DNA from: Bordetella hinzii LMG 13501
Lineage (GTDB): Bacteria > Pseudomonadota > Gammaproteobacteria > Burkholderiales > Burkholderiaceae_B
NCBI RefSeq assembly: GCF_001548475.1
Contig: NZ_LRUJ01000012.1
Location: 53,107-117,106 of the forward strand
DNA length: 64,000 nt
Reading direction: 5' to 3'
A model generated the notes under the pieces. That model worked only from the letters and a program-made list of their open reading frames with translations. It made no database searches and was not told where the DNA came from. This document shows, piece by piece, positions 1 through 12,379 of the stretch. Made by a program: the position numbers and the translations under genes. Each line of letters starts with the position of its first letter. Position 1 is the first letter of the stretch.

Positions 1-570
1 GGCCTCCGAGAGCACGGGCATCATGCGGCGCGTCAGGCGGCCATAGAATTCATGATTGCTGATGCGCCGGGGGCCGTCGGTATCGCCCTCGTCGCCGTAG
101 AGCATGACGAGATCGATATCCGAGGAGACGTTTAGCTCGCGTCCGCCCAGCTTGCCCATGCCCACGATCAGCATTTCCTGCGGCGCGCCGCTGGCCTCGC
201 GCGGCATGCCGTGCGCCTGGACGAGGTCGTCGGCCACGCTGCGATAGGCGGCCGAGACCGCCAGGTCGGCGAGAGCGGTCATGGCGCCGACGACTTCCTC
301 CAGGTCGGCCTGTCCGCCCAGGTCGCGCACGATCAGCGACAGGAAGACCCGCTCGCGCAGCTTGCGCAGCACCGTCCGAGTTGTATCCACGGGTAACGCG
401 CCGTCGCCGCCGGCCAGTTCGTGCATCCAGCCCTGCATGCGCGCGGCGGTCAGCGGCTCGGCCGCGGCCTGTCCCAGCCATGCGCGCAGATCGGGGCGGG
501 CGTCCAGGCGGCGGCGCAAGTGGCCGGACCAGGCCAGTGCCTGGTCGAGGGAAGAAGTTGGTGACGACAT
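1..570 (-). CDS. glnE: Bifunctional glutamine synthetase adenylyltransferase/deadenylylase, N-terminal 190 residues (runs off the window)
   Basis: The reverse strand is open from an ATG at 570 to the window edge and gives 190 residues. Near residues 140-160 it carries the nucleotidyltransferase signature [11 protein letters not shown] followed by [14 protein letters not shown], then ISNHEF. This is the first (deadenylylating) active site of GlnE, which removes or adds AMP on glutamine synthetase in nitrogen control. Only the start of the roughly 900-residue family protein is present. It is divergent from the gene at 654, with 83 bases between them. The assignment rests on the motif and its N-terminal position in the family. 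Confidence 0.9.
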   Translation of the reverse strand, partial: MSSPTSSLDQALAWSGHLRRRLDARPDLRAWLGQAAAEPLTAARMQGWMHELAGGDGALPVDTTRTVLRKLRERVFLSLIVRDLGGQADLEEVVGAMTALADLAVSAAYRSVADDLVQAHGMPREASGAPQEMLIVGMGKLGGRELNVSSDIDLVMLYGDEGDTDGPRRISNHEFYGRLTRRMMPVLSEA

Positions 571-653
571 GGCGGTAGGTATGGGGAGACGGCGGAGCCG
601 GTTTCGGGTATAAGGGGACGATACCCCAAGATGCGTCAATTGCCGATAGTCCC

Positions 654-3600
654 GTGCGCGTACCCACCAAAGTCCTTCGCTGGCTCTTCTGGGGCCTGTT
701 GGCCCTGTACGGAGTGGCGGCCATCGGCTTTCTCGGGCTGCGCTACTGGGTGTTGCCGCGCGCCGACGAATGGCGTCCGCGCATCGAGCAGTATGCCAGC
801 CAGGCCCTCGGTGCGCGCGTCAATATCGATCATCTGAGCGCGGACTGGCGCGGGCTGAATCCCCGGCTCAAGCTGCGGGGCGTGCGCATCCATACTGCCG
901 ACAGCGCCGATGCCGTGCTCACCGTGCCGTCCGTCAGCGCCGTGCTGGGCTGGCGCAGCATGCTGCGCATGGCGCCCGCGCTGCTGACTCTGAGGGTCGA
1001 TGGCGCCGATATCACGCTGCGCCGCGACGCCCAGGGCTTGATCTGGGTGGCCGGGCAGTCCTTCGACCCCACGCAGCAGGACCGGCAGGACGGCAGCCCT
1101 TTGCTGGCCTGGCTTTCCCGGCTGCGCGAAGTGACCTTCTACGACACCACCCTGCGGTGGCAGGACGACGCGCGCCAGGTGCCCGAAATCGCCTTGGGCA
1201 GCCTGGACCTGCTGGTGCGCAACGGCAGTCTTTCGCATCGCTTTGCCCTGCGCGCGCGTCCGCCTCGCGAACTGGCCGCCAGCGTCGTGCTGCGCGGCGA
1301 GTTCAACCGCAGCCTTTTTGCCTCCGAGCCGCGCAACCCGGCCAGCTGGAGCGGCCAGATCTATGCCGAACTGGGCGATGCCGAGCCACTGGCCTGGCGT
1401 CCCTGGCTGGAAATCCCCCAGGTGCAGGGCCGGCTGGCCGCGCGCGCCTGGCTGCAGATCGACCACGGCAAGCTGGCGGATTTCACGATGGACGCCGTCA
1501 CGCGCGGCCTGTCCTGGCAAGCCGGCGGGCCGGGCGAGGCCGGCGTGGGCCTGGCGGCGAGCCGCCTGCGCTGGCGCCTGCAAGGCATGCCCGGCGACCT
1601 GCTGCAGCTGCGCGACCTGCCTTTGGCCAAGAGCCCGGACGGCGCCGGCATGAGCCTCAAAGCGCGCGCCGAGCAGGCCGGCGCGCGCCTGCCCGGGCTG
1701 TTCGAATTCCCCGATATCCGGGCCGACGAACTGGAGCTGGACACGCGCTTCATCCACCCGGACGGCCAGCCCCTGCGCATGGACCTGGCACAGCTGCGCG
1801 TGGCCAATGACGACGCGGAGTTGCGCCTCTACGGCACCTGGCGCGCCGAGGGCAAGTCCGCCGCCGGCACCGCCGATCTGCGCGGCGCGCTCACGCGCGC
1901 CCGCATGAGCGCGATTCATCGCTATCTGCCCCTGGAGGTGAATCCGGACGCGCGCGAATGGCTGGCCACGGGCCTGCCGGCAGGCGACATCCGCGATGCG
2001 GCGGTGACCATCCAGGGCGACCTGGACGACTTCCCGTTCGCCGCCCCCGGCGCGCAGGGCGCCTTCCGCATCGCCGGCCAGTTCAGCGACGCCACGGTCG
2101 ATTACGCCCCGGCCCGCGCCGGCCGCAAGGCCTGGCCCAGGCTGGAGAAGCTGGGCGGCAGTTTCGCCGTGGACAAGGCCAGCCTGACGCTGGATTCGCC
2201 GGGCGGCGGCCAGGTGCCCACCGGGCCGGCCCAGGTGGTGACCCTTGGGGCGGTCAGCGCGCGGATTCCCGATATGGAGCACAACGCCCGGCTTTATCTG
2301 GACGGCATGAGCGCCGGGCCGGTGTCGGCCTATTTGGCGCTGGCAGCCAATTCGCCGCTGGGCGGCTTGCTGGACGACGCCTTGAGCGAGGCTTCGGGCA
2401 CCGGGGACTGGCGCGTGCCGCTGAAGCTGGACGTGCCGCTGCTCAATGCCGACGACACGACGGTCGAGGGGCAGGTCGTCTTTGCTGGCAACAGCTTCCA
2501 ATTCATGCCGGAAATCCCCGTGCTGGACCAGGTGCACGGCGCGCTGGATTTTTCCGAACGCGGCATCCAGGTCAAGGACATCCGGGCACAGTTTCTGGGC
2601 GGGCCGGCGCGCATCTGGGGCAAGATGGAAAAGGGCAGCGAGCCGCTGCAGTTCGAGGGCACGCTGGCCGGCAATGCGCTGACCCAGCTCATCAATGCGC
2701 GCGCGATGAACCGGTTCGCGGGCAAGACCGCCTATCGCGGCCAGCTCACTTACCTGCGCGGCGGCTCGGTCGATATTTCCCTGCGCTCGGACTTGACGGG
2801 CCTTGCCATCGACATGCCGGCGCCCGTCGGCAAGAGCGCGGCGGCCGCATTGCCGCTGATGCTGCAATGGAGCCCCGCCACCGACGCCGGCAGCCGCGGC
2901 CGCCGCTGGCTGACGGGCAGCCTGGGCGAAAACGTCAATGTGCTGCTGGAGCGTGACGCCGGCGACAAGTCCGGGACGTACTTCGCCCGCGGCGCGCTGG
3001 GCGTGAACCGCGCCGCGACCTTGCCCCGCCAGGGTTTGACGGTGGCGGCGTCGCTGCCCGAACTTGACATGCAAGGCTGGGACACCGTCATCGAAGAGTT
3101 CGATCAACCCGCCAACCGAGCCACGGCACACAAGAGCAGCCAGCCGACGATGCCGGCGCTTACCCAGGTCAACCTGGCGACCGCGACCCTGCGCAGCTCC
3201 AGCCTGGATCTCACCGATCTGAAACTGTTCGCCCAGCGGCCCGCCCCGGCCCAGTGGCGCGTCGACGTGGAATCGCGCCAGGCGACCGGCACGCTGGAGT
3301 GGACCGAGGCTTCCGGCGCGATCGCCGGGCATGTCGTGGCGCGGCTCAAGCATCTGTCCCTGGGCGGCGCGGGCGACAGCAACAAGGCCGAGGACAGCCT
3401 GTCCTCGGGCAACGATCTCTCGGATATTCCGGGCATCGATCTGCAGGTGCAGAACTTTTCGCTCTACGACAAGCCCTTGGGCACCCTGGAGCTGCTGGGG
3501 ACCAATACGGCGCGCGGCCGTCTCTGGCGCCTGGACAAGCTGCAGATCCAGAATGCGGACGCCACGCTCAAGGCGACCGGCAATTGGCGCCTGGACACGG

Positions 3601-4292
3601 ACCAGCGCGGCCTGAGCGTGCAGGCCCAGGCGGACTTCAAGGATGTCGGCAAGTTCCTGGACCGCATCGGCCTCAAGCAAGTGATGGCCGCCGGCACGGG
3701 CAGCGCCGAGGCGAACTTCACCTGGCGCAACCTGCCGTGGACCCACAATCCCGCCGACATCAGCGGGAATGCCACGGTGAGCATCGACAAGGGACGCTTC
3801 CTGAATGTCAATTCGCGAACGGCGCGACTGCTGGAGCTGTTGTCCTTCCAGTCGCTGCAGCGGCTGGCCAAGCTGGACTTCAACCCGGTCAACCTCGTAC
3901 GCGATGGCTTCCCCTTCGACACCCTGCGCGGCCAGATGTCCCTCGATGGCGGGGTGCTGAAGACCGATGGCTACAAGGTGAACGGGCCCGTGGCGGCCAT
4001 CGTGCTGGCGGGCAACACCAACATCATCAGCGAGCGCTGGGATCTCAAGGCCGTGGTGGTGCCCAATCTGGATGCCAGCGGGGCGGCCGTGGCGACCGCC
4101 GCCCTGGTCAATCCTCTGGTGGGCCTGGGCGCGTTTGTCACCCAATGGCTGCTCAAGCAGCCGCTGGCGCGCGCCATGACGCTGGAGTACAAGGTCTCCG
4201 GCTCCTGGGACGATCCCAAGGTGGAGCCGATCGAGTTGGGCGCGCCCGCGCCTTCCCGCCAGACCGTGCCGGAGTTCGATACCGGCCACTGA
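654..4292 (+). CDS. YhdP-family AsmA-like large envelope protein
   Basis: This is a 1212-residue protein with a single N-terminal membrane anchor (about residues 7-30) followed by a long periplasmic chain without other obvious membrane spans. The last 200 residues ([22 protein letters not shown], then a short [11 protein letters not shown] tail; read as two pieces) are typical of the YhdP/TIGR02099 branch of the AsmA superfamily. Family members bridge inner and outer membrane and help move phospholipids outward. The GTG start at 654 gives the anchor directly after the start; no upstream ATG is in frame. It stands alone between divergent glnE and convergent rho. The specific transport role is inferred from the family. 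Confidence 0.85.
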   Translation: MRVPTKVLRWLFWGLLALYGVAAIGFLGLRYWVLPRADEWRPRIEQYASQALGARVNIDHLSADWRGLNPRLKLRGVRIHTADSADAVLTVPSVSAVLGWRSMLRMAPALLTLRVDGADITLRRDAQGLIWVAGQSFDPTQQDRQDGSPLLAWLSRLREVTFYDTTLRWQDDARQVPEIALGSLDLLVRNGSLSHRFALRARPPRELAASVVLRGEFNRSLFASEPRNPASWSGQIYAELGDAEPLAWRPWLEIPQVQGRLAARAWLQIDHGKLADFTMDAVTRGLSWQAGGPGEAGVGLAASRLRWRLQGMPGDLLQLRDLPLAKSPDGAGMSLKARAEQAGARLPGLFEFPDIRADELELDTRFIHPDGQPLRMDLAQLRVANDDAELRLYGTWRAEGKSAAGTADLRGALTRARMSAIHRYLPLEVNPDAREWLATGLPAGDIRDAAVTIQGDLDDFPFAAPGAQGAFRIAGQFSDATVDYAPARAGRKAWPRLEKLGGSFAVDKASLTLDSPGGGQVPTGPAQVVTLGAVSARIPDMEHNARLYLDGMSAGPVSAYLALAANSPLGGLLDDALSEASGTGDWRVPLKLDVPLLNADDTTVEGQVVFAGNSFQFMPEIPVLDQVHGALDFSERGIQVKDIRAQFLGGPARIWGKMEKGSEPLQFEGTLAGNALTQLINARAMNRFAGKTAYRGQLTYLRGGSVDISLRSDLTGLAIDMPAPVGKSAAAALPLMLQWSPATDAGSRGRRWLTGSLGENVNVLLERDAGDKSGTYFARGALGVNRAATLPRQGLTVAASLPELDMQGWDTVIEEFDQPANRATAHKSSQPTMPALTQVNLATATLRSSSLDLTDLKLFAQRPAPAQWRVDVESRQATGTLEWTEASGAIAGHVVARLKHLSLGGAGDSNKAEDSLSSGNDLSDIPGIDLQVQNFSLYDKPLGTLELLGTNTARGRLWRLDKLQIQNADATLKATGNWRLDTDQRGLSVQAQADFKDVGKFLDRIGLKQVMAAGTGSAEANFTWRNLPWTHNPADISGNATVSIDKGRFLNVNSRTARLLELLSFQSLQRLAKLDFNPVNLVRDGFPFDTLRGQMSLDGGVLKTDGYKVNGPVAAIVLAGNTNIISERWDLKAVVVPNLDASGAAVATAALVNPLVGLGAFVTQWLLKQPLARAMTLEYKVSGSWDDPKVEPIELGAPAPSRQTVPEFDTGH

Positions 4293-4316
4293 GGCGCGGG
4301 GCGCGCGCCCCGTGCC
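4293..4316. terminator. GC-rich hairpin between two convergent genes
   Basis: The 24 bases between the yhdP-like stop and the rho stop form one near-perfect hairpin: GGCGCGGGG pairs with CCCCGTGCC, with one wobble pair. It has no U tract on either side, so it is not a classical intrinsic terminator. It could act on both convergent transcripts by blocking 3' degradation or pausing polymerase. Confidence 0.45.
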
Positions 4317-5573
<1,257 letters not shown>

Positions 5574-5687
5574 CGCGGTGAATGTGGGGGAGAGATATGA
5601 GATGGGATCTGGCGGCGAGCCTCGGACGGGCTCGCGCGGTACTCTTGGCGCGCCGCCGTGGGCGCCGCGCCGTCCGCTGCGCGTAGT

Positions 5688-6014
5688 TTACAACGCGCTG
5701 TCCAGAAATGCGGTGAGCTGGGACTTGGACAGGGCGCCGACCTTGGTCGCGGCGGCCTGGCCATCCTTAAAGAGCATGAGGGTCGGAATACCGCGGATAC
5801 CGTACTTGGCGGCCGTGCCCTGGTTTTCGTCGACATTCAGCTTGGCCACGGTCAGGCGGCCAGCGTATTCGCTGGCGACTTCTTCCAGGATGGGGGCGAT
5901 CATCTTGCAGGGACCGCACCAGGCCGCCCAGTAGTCGACCAGCACGGGTTGGCTGGACTTCAGCACATCGCCTTCAAAGCTGGCGTCGCTGACGTTCTTG
6001 ATTTGCTCGCTCAT
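5688..6014 (-). CDS. trxA: Thioredoxin
   Basis: This 108-residue protein carries the catalytic WCGPCK motif at residues 32-37 and the conserved cis-proline segment [10 protein letters not shown]. It is a cytoplasmic dithiol reductant for ribonucleotide reductase, methionine sulfoxide reductase and others. Length and motif match TrxA closely. It is transcribed away from parE and towards rho. Confidence 0.97.
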   Translation of the reverse strand: MSEQIKNVSDASFEGDVLKSSQPVLVDYWAAWCGPCKMIAPILEEVASEYAGRLTVAKLNVDENQGTAAKYGIRGIPTLMLFKDGQAAATKVGALSKSQLTAFLDSAL

Positions 6015-6085
6015 GATGGGGATATCCGACGGAGGCCTTGGGCCAGAAACGGGGCCGGGGCCTTTGTTACTTGTTTGATGGAAGG

Positions 6086-6114
6086 ATTAAAGCATACCAC
6101 TGTCAATAACAACA
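6086..6114 (-). promoter_or_regulatory. Possible trxA promoter with extended -10
   Basis: On the minus strand the sequence TGCTTTAAT (6094 down to 6086) resembles an extended -10 element, about 70 bases before the trxA start. The best -35 partner at 17 bases (TGTTGT) is poor. A TTGACA hexamer is present at 6106-6101, but it is too close to serve this -10. Confidence 0.35.
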
Positions 6115-6250
6115 GGGTTTGCCGGTTTTGTGTAGCATGATGCGGCGCGAGCGGCCCAGGCGGCTCGCTGTCTTGTTCATCCTACCGAATACCGGCCTGC
6201 TCAGGGCGTGCGCATCCTACCGAAAGCCGCGCCAAATATGGGCTTGTACG

Positions 6251-6288
6251 TAAAATGTAGGTTTTTTTCCACAGATGTTGGGGATAAC

Positions 6289-6291
<3 letters not shown>
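6251..6291 (+). promoter_or_regulatory. Inverted DnaA-box-like pair overlapping the parE translation start
   Basis: TTTTCCACA at 6265-6273 and, inverted, TTATCCCCA (complement of 6279-6287) each match the DnaA-box consensus TTATCCACA at eight of nine positions, with five bases between them. A TAAAAT hexamer at 6251-6256 could be a -10 box, which would put the RNA start just before the boxes. DnaA binding is an inference. Confidence 0.4.
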
Positions 6292-8249
<1,958 letters not shown>

Positions 8250-8250
<1 letters not shown>

Positions 8251-8837
8251 TGAGCGAGGTCAAGACGGCCAGCCTCACCCTGGACCTGACGGTCCGGGAT
8301 TACGAGGCTTTCATCACCCATGCGCATACGCGGCGCGAACTGAAGCGGCGGCGCCTGCGCAGCCATCTGCGTTTCGCGGGCATCATGATCGTCGGCCTGT
8401 TGCTGCTGATCGTGTCCCGCACGCGCGATGCGCAGGGCCAGATGGATTGGGGGGCGGCCATGCCGACCTTTTTCCAGGCGGCCGTGGTGGCGGCCGTCGT
8501 GCTGGCGCTGCTGAGCCTGGGCTTTGAGCGCCTGATCCCGGCCATGGCGCGCGCCAATGTGCGCCGCGCGCTCAAGCGCGACCCCGAAAATCCCTTCCTG
8601 GGCGAGCATCGCCTGGACTTCGGTCCGGAGGGCGTGGCCGACGCCGGCGAGCGCGCCAGCGGCAGCCTGCCCTGGGATCTGGTGCGCGACGCCGAGGAAA
8701 CCGCCGACTATCTCTTTCTTTTCATTGCTCCCACGCAGGGCGTCATCATTCCCAAGCGCGGCCAGCGCGAGGAAGACCTGCAGGCCGTGCGCGCCGAGCT
8801 GCGCGCCCATGTGCCGCGCGCCCTGTTGAGCCATTGA
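8250..8837 (+). CDS. YcxB-like membrane protein
   Basis: This 195-residue protein has two hydrophobic segments (about residues 42-59 and 75-95). The C-terminal soluble part ([18 protein letters not shown], then GVIIPKRGQ) matches the YcxB-like domain, which resembles a PH fold. The start ATG overlaps the parE stop by one base. Parc follows 13 bases after the stop, so it sits inside the parE-parC unit. No function is established for the family. A role with topoisomerase IV is not implied by the sequence. Confidence 0.75.
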
Positions 8838-8850
8838 TAGAACACACACC

Positions 8851-11166
8851 ATGACTGACAGCAATCAAGCGGGGCTGTTCGATCCCCCGTCCGGCGGCGA
8901 TGACGCCGCCATCACGCTGGGCCTGTACGCCGAGCAGGCCTATCTCGACTACGCCGTTTCGGTGGTGCGCGGCCGCGCGCTGCCCGATGTGGGCGATGGC
9001 CAGAAGCCCGTGCAGCGCCGGATTCTCTACGCCATGCAGGCCATGGGCCTGAACAGCGGCGCCAAACCCGTGAAGTCGGCCCGCGTGGTCGGCGACGTGC
9101 TGGGCAAATACCATCCGCACGGCGACCAGGCGGCCTATGACGCCATGGTGCGCATGGCGCAGGACTTCTCCCTGCGCTATCCCCTGATCGACGGCCACGG
9201 CAACTTCGGCTCGCGCGACGGCGACAATGCCGCGGCCATGCGTTATACCGAAGCCCGCCTGACGCCCATCGCCCGCCTGCTGCTCGACGAGCTGGACGAG
9301 GGCACGGTCGATTTCGTGCCCAACTACGACGGTTCGCAGCAAGAGCCGCAAATGCTGCCGGCGCGCCTGCCGGTCATGCTGCTCAACGGCGCTTCGGGCA
9401 TTGCCGTGGGCATGGCCACCGAGATTCCCTCGCACAATCTGCGCGAAGTGGCCCAGGCCTGCGTGGCCCTGATCCGCAATCCCAAGCTGGCCGACGAAGA
9501 GATCCTGCAGCTCATTCCAGGCCCCGATTTCGCCGGCGGCGGGCAGATCATCACTCCGGCGGCCGACATCGCCCAGATCTATGCCACGGGGCGCGGTTCG
9601 CTCAAGGCGCGGGCGCGCTGGCAATTCGAGGAAATGGCGCGCGGCCAATGGCAGCTGGTGGTCAATGAACTGCCGCCGGGCACTTCGTGCCAGAAGGTGC
9701 TCGAAGAAATCGAAGAGCTCACCAATCCCAAGGTCAAGGCCGGCAAGAAATCGCTCACACCCGAGCAGCAGCAAAGCAAGGCCATGATGCTCGCGCTGCT
9801 GGACGCGGTGCGCGACGAGTCCGGCAAGGATGCGGCCGTGCGGCTGGTCTTCGAGCCCAAGACCTCGCGGGTGGACCGCGATGAGTTCGTCAACACCCTG
9901 CTGGCCCAGACCAGCATGGAAAGCAATGTGCCGATCAACCTGGTGTGCATCGGCACCGACAGCCGGCCGCGTCAGAAAGGCCTGCGCGACATCCTGGAAG
10001 AGTGGGTGGCCTTCCGCACCGAGACGGTGCTGCGCCGCACGCGCTTCCGCCTGGACAAGGTGCTGGACCGCATTCATGTGCTCGAAGGCCGCATGGTGGT
10101 CTACCTCAATGTCGACGAGGTGATCCAGACCATCCGCGAATCCGATGAGCCCAGGCAGGCGCTGATGACGCGCTTCAACCTGACGGAGCGCCAGGCCGAA
10201 GACATCCTGGAAATGCGCCTGCGCCAACTGGCTCGACTGGAAGGCTTCAAGATCGAGCAGGAGCTTGCCGACAAGCGCGAGGAGCAGCTGCGCCTGCAGG
10301 ATCTGCTGGACAATCCCAGTTCGCTCAAGCGCACGCTCATCAAGGAAATCGAGGGCGATGCCAAGCAGTATGGCGATGAGCGCCGCACCCTCATCGAAAG
10401 CGCCGAGCGCGCCGTGCTGGAAACCAAGGTGCTCGATGAGCCGGTCACCGTCATCGTCTCGCGTAACGGCTGGCTGCGCGCGCGCCAGGGCCATGGCCAC
10501 GACGCCAGCCAGTTCAGCTTCAAGCAGGGCGACGATCTGTACGGCGCCTTCGAGTGCCGCACCACCGATACGCTGATCGCCTTGGGCGATAACGGACGTG
10601 TATATTCGGTGGCGGTGGCCGGCCTGCCCTCGGCGCGTGGCGATGGCCAGCCCGTGACCACCATGATCGACCTGGAGGCGGGCACGCGCATCGTGCATAC
10701 CGTTGCCGCCGCGCCCGACAGCCGCTGGCTGTTGGCCACGCAGAGCGGCTATGGCTTCGCCACCCGCTTGTCGGATATGAGCAGCCGCCAGCGCGCGGGC
10801 AAGCAGTTCGTCACGCTGGAAAAGGGCGATGCCCTGCTGCGTCCGGTGCCGCTGTTCGAGGGCGCCAACCAGCTGGCCTTGCTGTCTTCCAAGGGCAAGC
10901 TGCTGGTCTTCGGCCTGGACGAGCTCAAGAGCCTGTCGGGCGGCGGGCGCGGCACCATTCTCATGGGCCTGGATGCCAATGACCGTCTGGACCAAGCCGT
11001 GCCCATCGGCGCCGGCGGTCTGCGCGCCGCGGGTATTTATCGCAACAAGCCCACCGAGGACATCCTGGTCGGCGCCACGCTCGCGCCCTATGCCGGCAAG
11101 CGCGCCCGCAAGGGACGCGCGCTGGATGTGCGTCCCAAGCAGCCCTTGCTTTCGCCTGTGCTGTAG
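8851..11166 (+). CDS. parC: DNA topoisomerase IV subunit A
   Basis: This 771-residue subunit has the catalytic Arg-Tyr pair at about 131-132 (RYTEAR) and the helix YHPHGD used in DNA gate binding. The C-terminal part contains the irregular beta-propeller repeats of ParC. With ParE it resolves interlinked daughter chromosomes. The quinolone-interacting serine of the enterobacterial HPHGDS motif is glutamine here (Q93), and the following acidic position is D97. It ends just before a strong terminator. Confidence 0.95.
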   Translation: MTDSNQAGLFDPPSGGDDAAITLGLYAEQAYLDYAVSVVRGRALPDVGDGQKPVQRRILYAMQAMGLNSGAKPVKSARVVGDVLGKYHPHGDQAAYDAMVRMAQDFSLRYPLIDGHGNFGSRDGDNAAAMRYTEARLTPIARLLLDELDEGTVDFVPNYDGSQQEPQMLPARLPVMLLNGASGIAVGMATEIPSHNLREVAQACVALIRNPKLADEEILQLIPGPDFAGGGQIITPAADIAQIYATGRGSLKARARWQFEEMARGQWQLVVNELPPGTSCQKVLEEIEELTNPKVKAGKKSLTPEQQQSKAMMLALLDAVRDESGKDAAVRLVFEPKTSRVDRDEFVNTLLAQTSMESNVPINLVCIGTDSRPRQKGLRDILEEWVAFRTETVLRRTRFRLDKVLDRIHVLEGRMVVYLNVDEVIQTIRESDEPRQALMTRFNLTERQAEDILEMRLRQLARLEGFKIEQELADKREEQLRLQDLLDNPSSLKRTLIKEIEGDAKQYGDERRTLIESAERAVLETKVLDEPVTVIVSRNGWLRARQGHGHDASQFSFKQGDDLYGAFECRTTDTLIALGDNGRVYSVAVAGLPSARGDGQPVTTMIDLEAGTRIVHTVAAAPDSRWLLATQSGYGFATRLSDMSSRQRAGKQFVTLEKGDALLRPVPLFEGANQLALLSSKGKLLVFGLDELKSLSGGGRGTILMGLDANDRLDQAVPIGAGGLRAAGIYRNKPTEDILVGATLAPYAGKRARKGRALDVRPKQPLLSPVL

Positions 11167-11170
11167 ACCC

Positions 11171-11195
11171 GCGGGGGCCCCGGGGCCCCCGCGTT
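11171..11195 (+). terminator. Intrinsic terminator after parC
   Basis: GCGGGGGCCCC at 11171-11181 pairs perfectly with GGGGCCCCCGC at 11182-11192, and GTTTT follows. It closes the parE-parC unit. The next gene starts only 18 bases later, so that gene probably depends on readthrough or its own promoter within parC. Confidence 0.75.
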
Positions 11196-11209
11196 TTGCC
11201 GGCCATCGC

Positions 11210-12379
11210 ATGACGCCTTCCCGCCTGCCGCAACTGGATGCTCTGCGCGGACTCGCGCTGCTGGGCATTGTCGTGGTCAATTACCAGGTCTTCGCCCTGC
11301 CGTATCTCGGCTCGGGCCTGGCCGATCCCCACTTTGACCGGCCTGTCGACCGGGCGGTGCAAATGCTGATCGCCCTGTTGTTCGAGACCAAGTTCTATCT
11401 GCTGTTCTCCTTTCTGTTCGGCTACAGCTTCACGCTGCAGCTCGATGCGGCGCATCGGGCGGGCGCCGAACCGGGGGCGCGCCTGCGCCGCCGTCTCATG
11501 GGCTTGATGCTGCTGGGCCTGGCGCATGCGCTGCTGCTCTACCAAGGCGATATTCTGCTGGCCTATGGCCTGATCGGCCTGCTGTTGCTGCGCTGGCGGC
11601 ATTGGGCGCCCAGGCGCGCGCTGTTCACGGCGCTGGGGCTTATCGCGGCGGGGGCGGGTTTCTGGCTGGCGGTCGGCTTGCTGACCGTCGACGAGCCCTG
11701 GTCCGCAGAGGCGCTGCTGACGCAGCAGGCCGAGATCGTGGCCGCGGTGGCGGCCTATCGGGGCAGCGTCGCCCAGGTGATCGCCCAGCACTGGGACGAC
11801 TTGACCAGTGAAGTCTGGATCATGGTGTTCGGTGTGCAGGGCCCCCATGTGTTGGCCATGTTCCTGGCCGGCATGGCCCTGGGCAAGCGCCAGGCCCTGG
11901 CCGCGGCGCCCTCGGCCGTGTTGCGCGGCCTGGCCTGGCTGGCCTTGCCTGTCGGGCTGGCCGGGTCGGCGCTCTATGCCTTGAGCACCGAGCCGCCCTG
12001 GTCGCCGGCCTGGAGCCTGGCCGGGCTTGGCCTGGGCCTGTTCACCGCGCCCCTGCAGACGCTCGGCTATGGCGCGCTGTTTCTGCTGGCCTGCCGGCGT
12101 TGGCCGGCCGTGCAGGCGTGCTTCGCCCCGGCGGGCCGCATGGCGCTGTCCAATTATCTGCTGCAGTCACTGGCTGGCGCCTGGCTGTTCACCGCCTGGG
12201 GCCTGGGCGGGATGGGCGAGGTGTCGCCGGCCGCGACGCTGGGCCTGGCCGCGGCGGTCTTCGCCATCCAACTGCCTTTGTCGGCCTGGTGGCTGCGCGG
12301 CCATGCCTATGGCCCGGTGGAATGGGGCCTACGCGCATTGACCTTGTGGCGCAGGCCCCCCTGGCGGGCGGCGGCCTAG
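11210..12379 (+). CDS. DUF418 (YeiB-like) integral membrane protein
   Basis: This 389-residue protein starts with the family hallmark RLPQLDALRGLALLGIVVVN and is almost entirely hydrophobic, with about ten membrane spans. The C-terminal third (APAGRMALSNYLLQS) fits the DUF418 domain. The ATG at 11210 places this hallmark at the very N-terminus, as in homologues. DUF418/YeiB proteins have no settled function; some relatives resemble acyltransferases. The stop codon overlaps, in a shared CTAG, the stop of the convergent TRAP permease gene. Confidence 0.8.
   Translation: MTPSRLPQLDALRGLALLGIVVVNYQVFALPYLGSGLADPHFDRPVDRAVQMLIALLFETKFYLLFSFLFGYSFTLQLDAAHRAGAEPGARLRRRLMGLMLLGLAHALLLYQGDILLAYGLIGLLLLRWRHWAPRRALFTALGLIAAGAGFWLAVGLLTVDEPWSAEALLTQQAEIVAAVAAYRGSVAQVIAQHWDDLTSEVWIMVFGVQGPHVLAMFLAGMALGKRQALAAAPSAVLRGLAWLALPVGLAGSALYALSTEPPWSPAWSLAGLGLGLFTAPLQTLGYGALFLLACRRWPAVQACFAPAGRMALSNYLLQSLAGAWLFTAWGLGGMGEVSPAATLGLAAAVFAIQLPLSAWWLRGHAYGPVEWGLRALTLWRRPPWRAAA

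Noticed and set aside
636..4289. A 1217-residue open frame on the minus strand opposite the YhdP-like gene
   Set aside because: It mirrors the real plus-strand gene in a high-GC genome, has a low-complexity Gln/Ala/Arg-rich translation and no recognisable domain.
6208..6288. ParE start at the upstream ATG 6208
   Set aside because: It would precede the likely -10 box and add 27 residues that do not fit the conserved ParE N-terminus.
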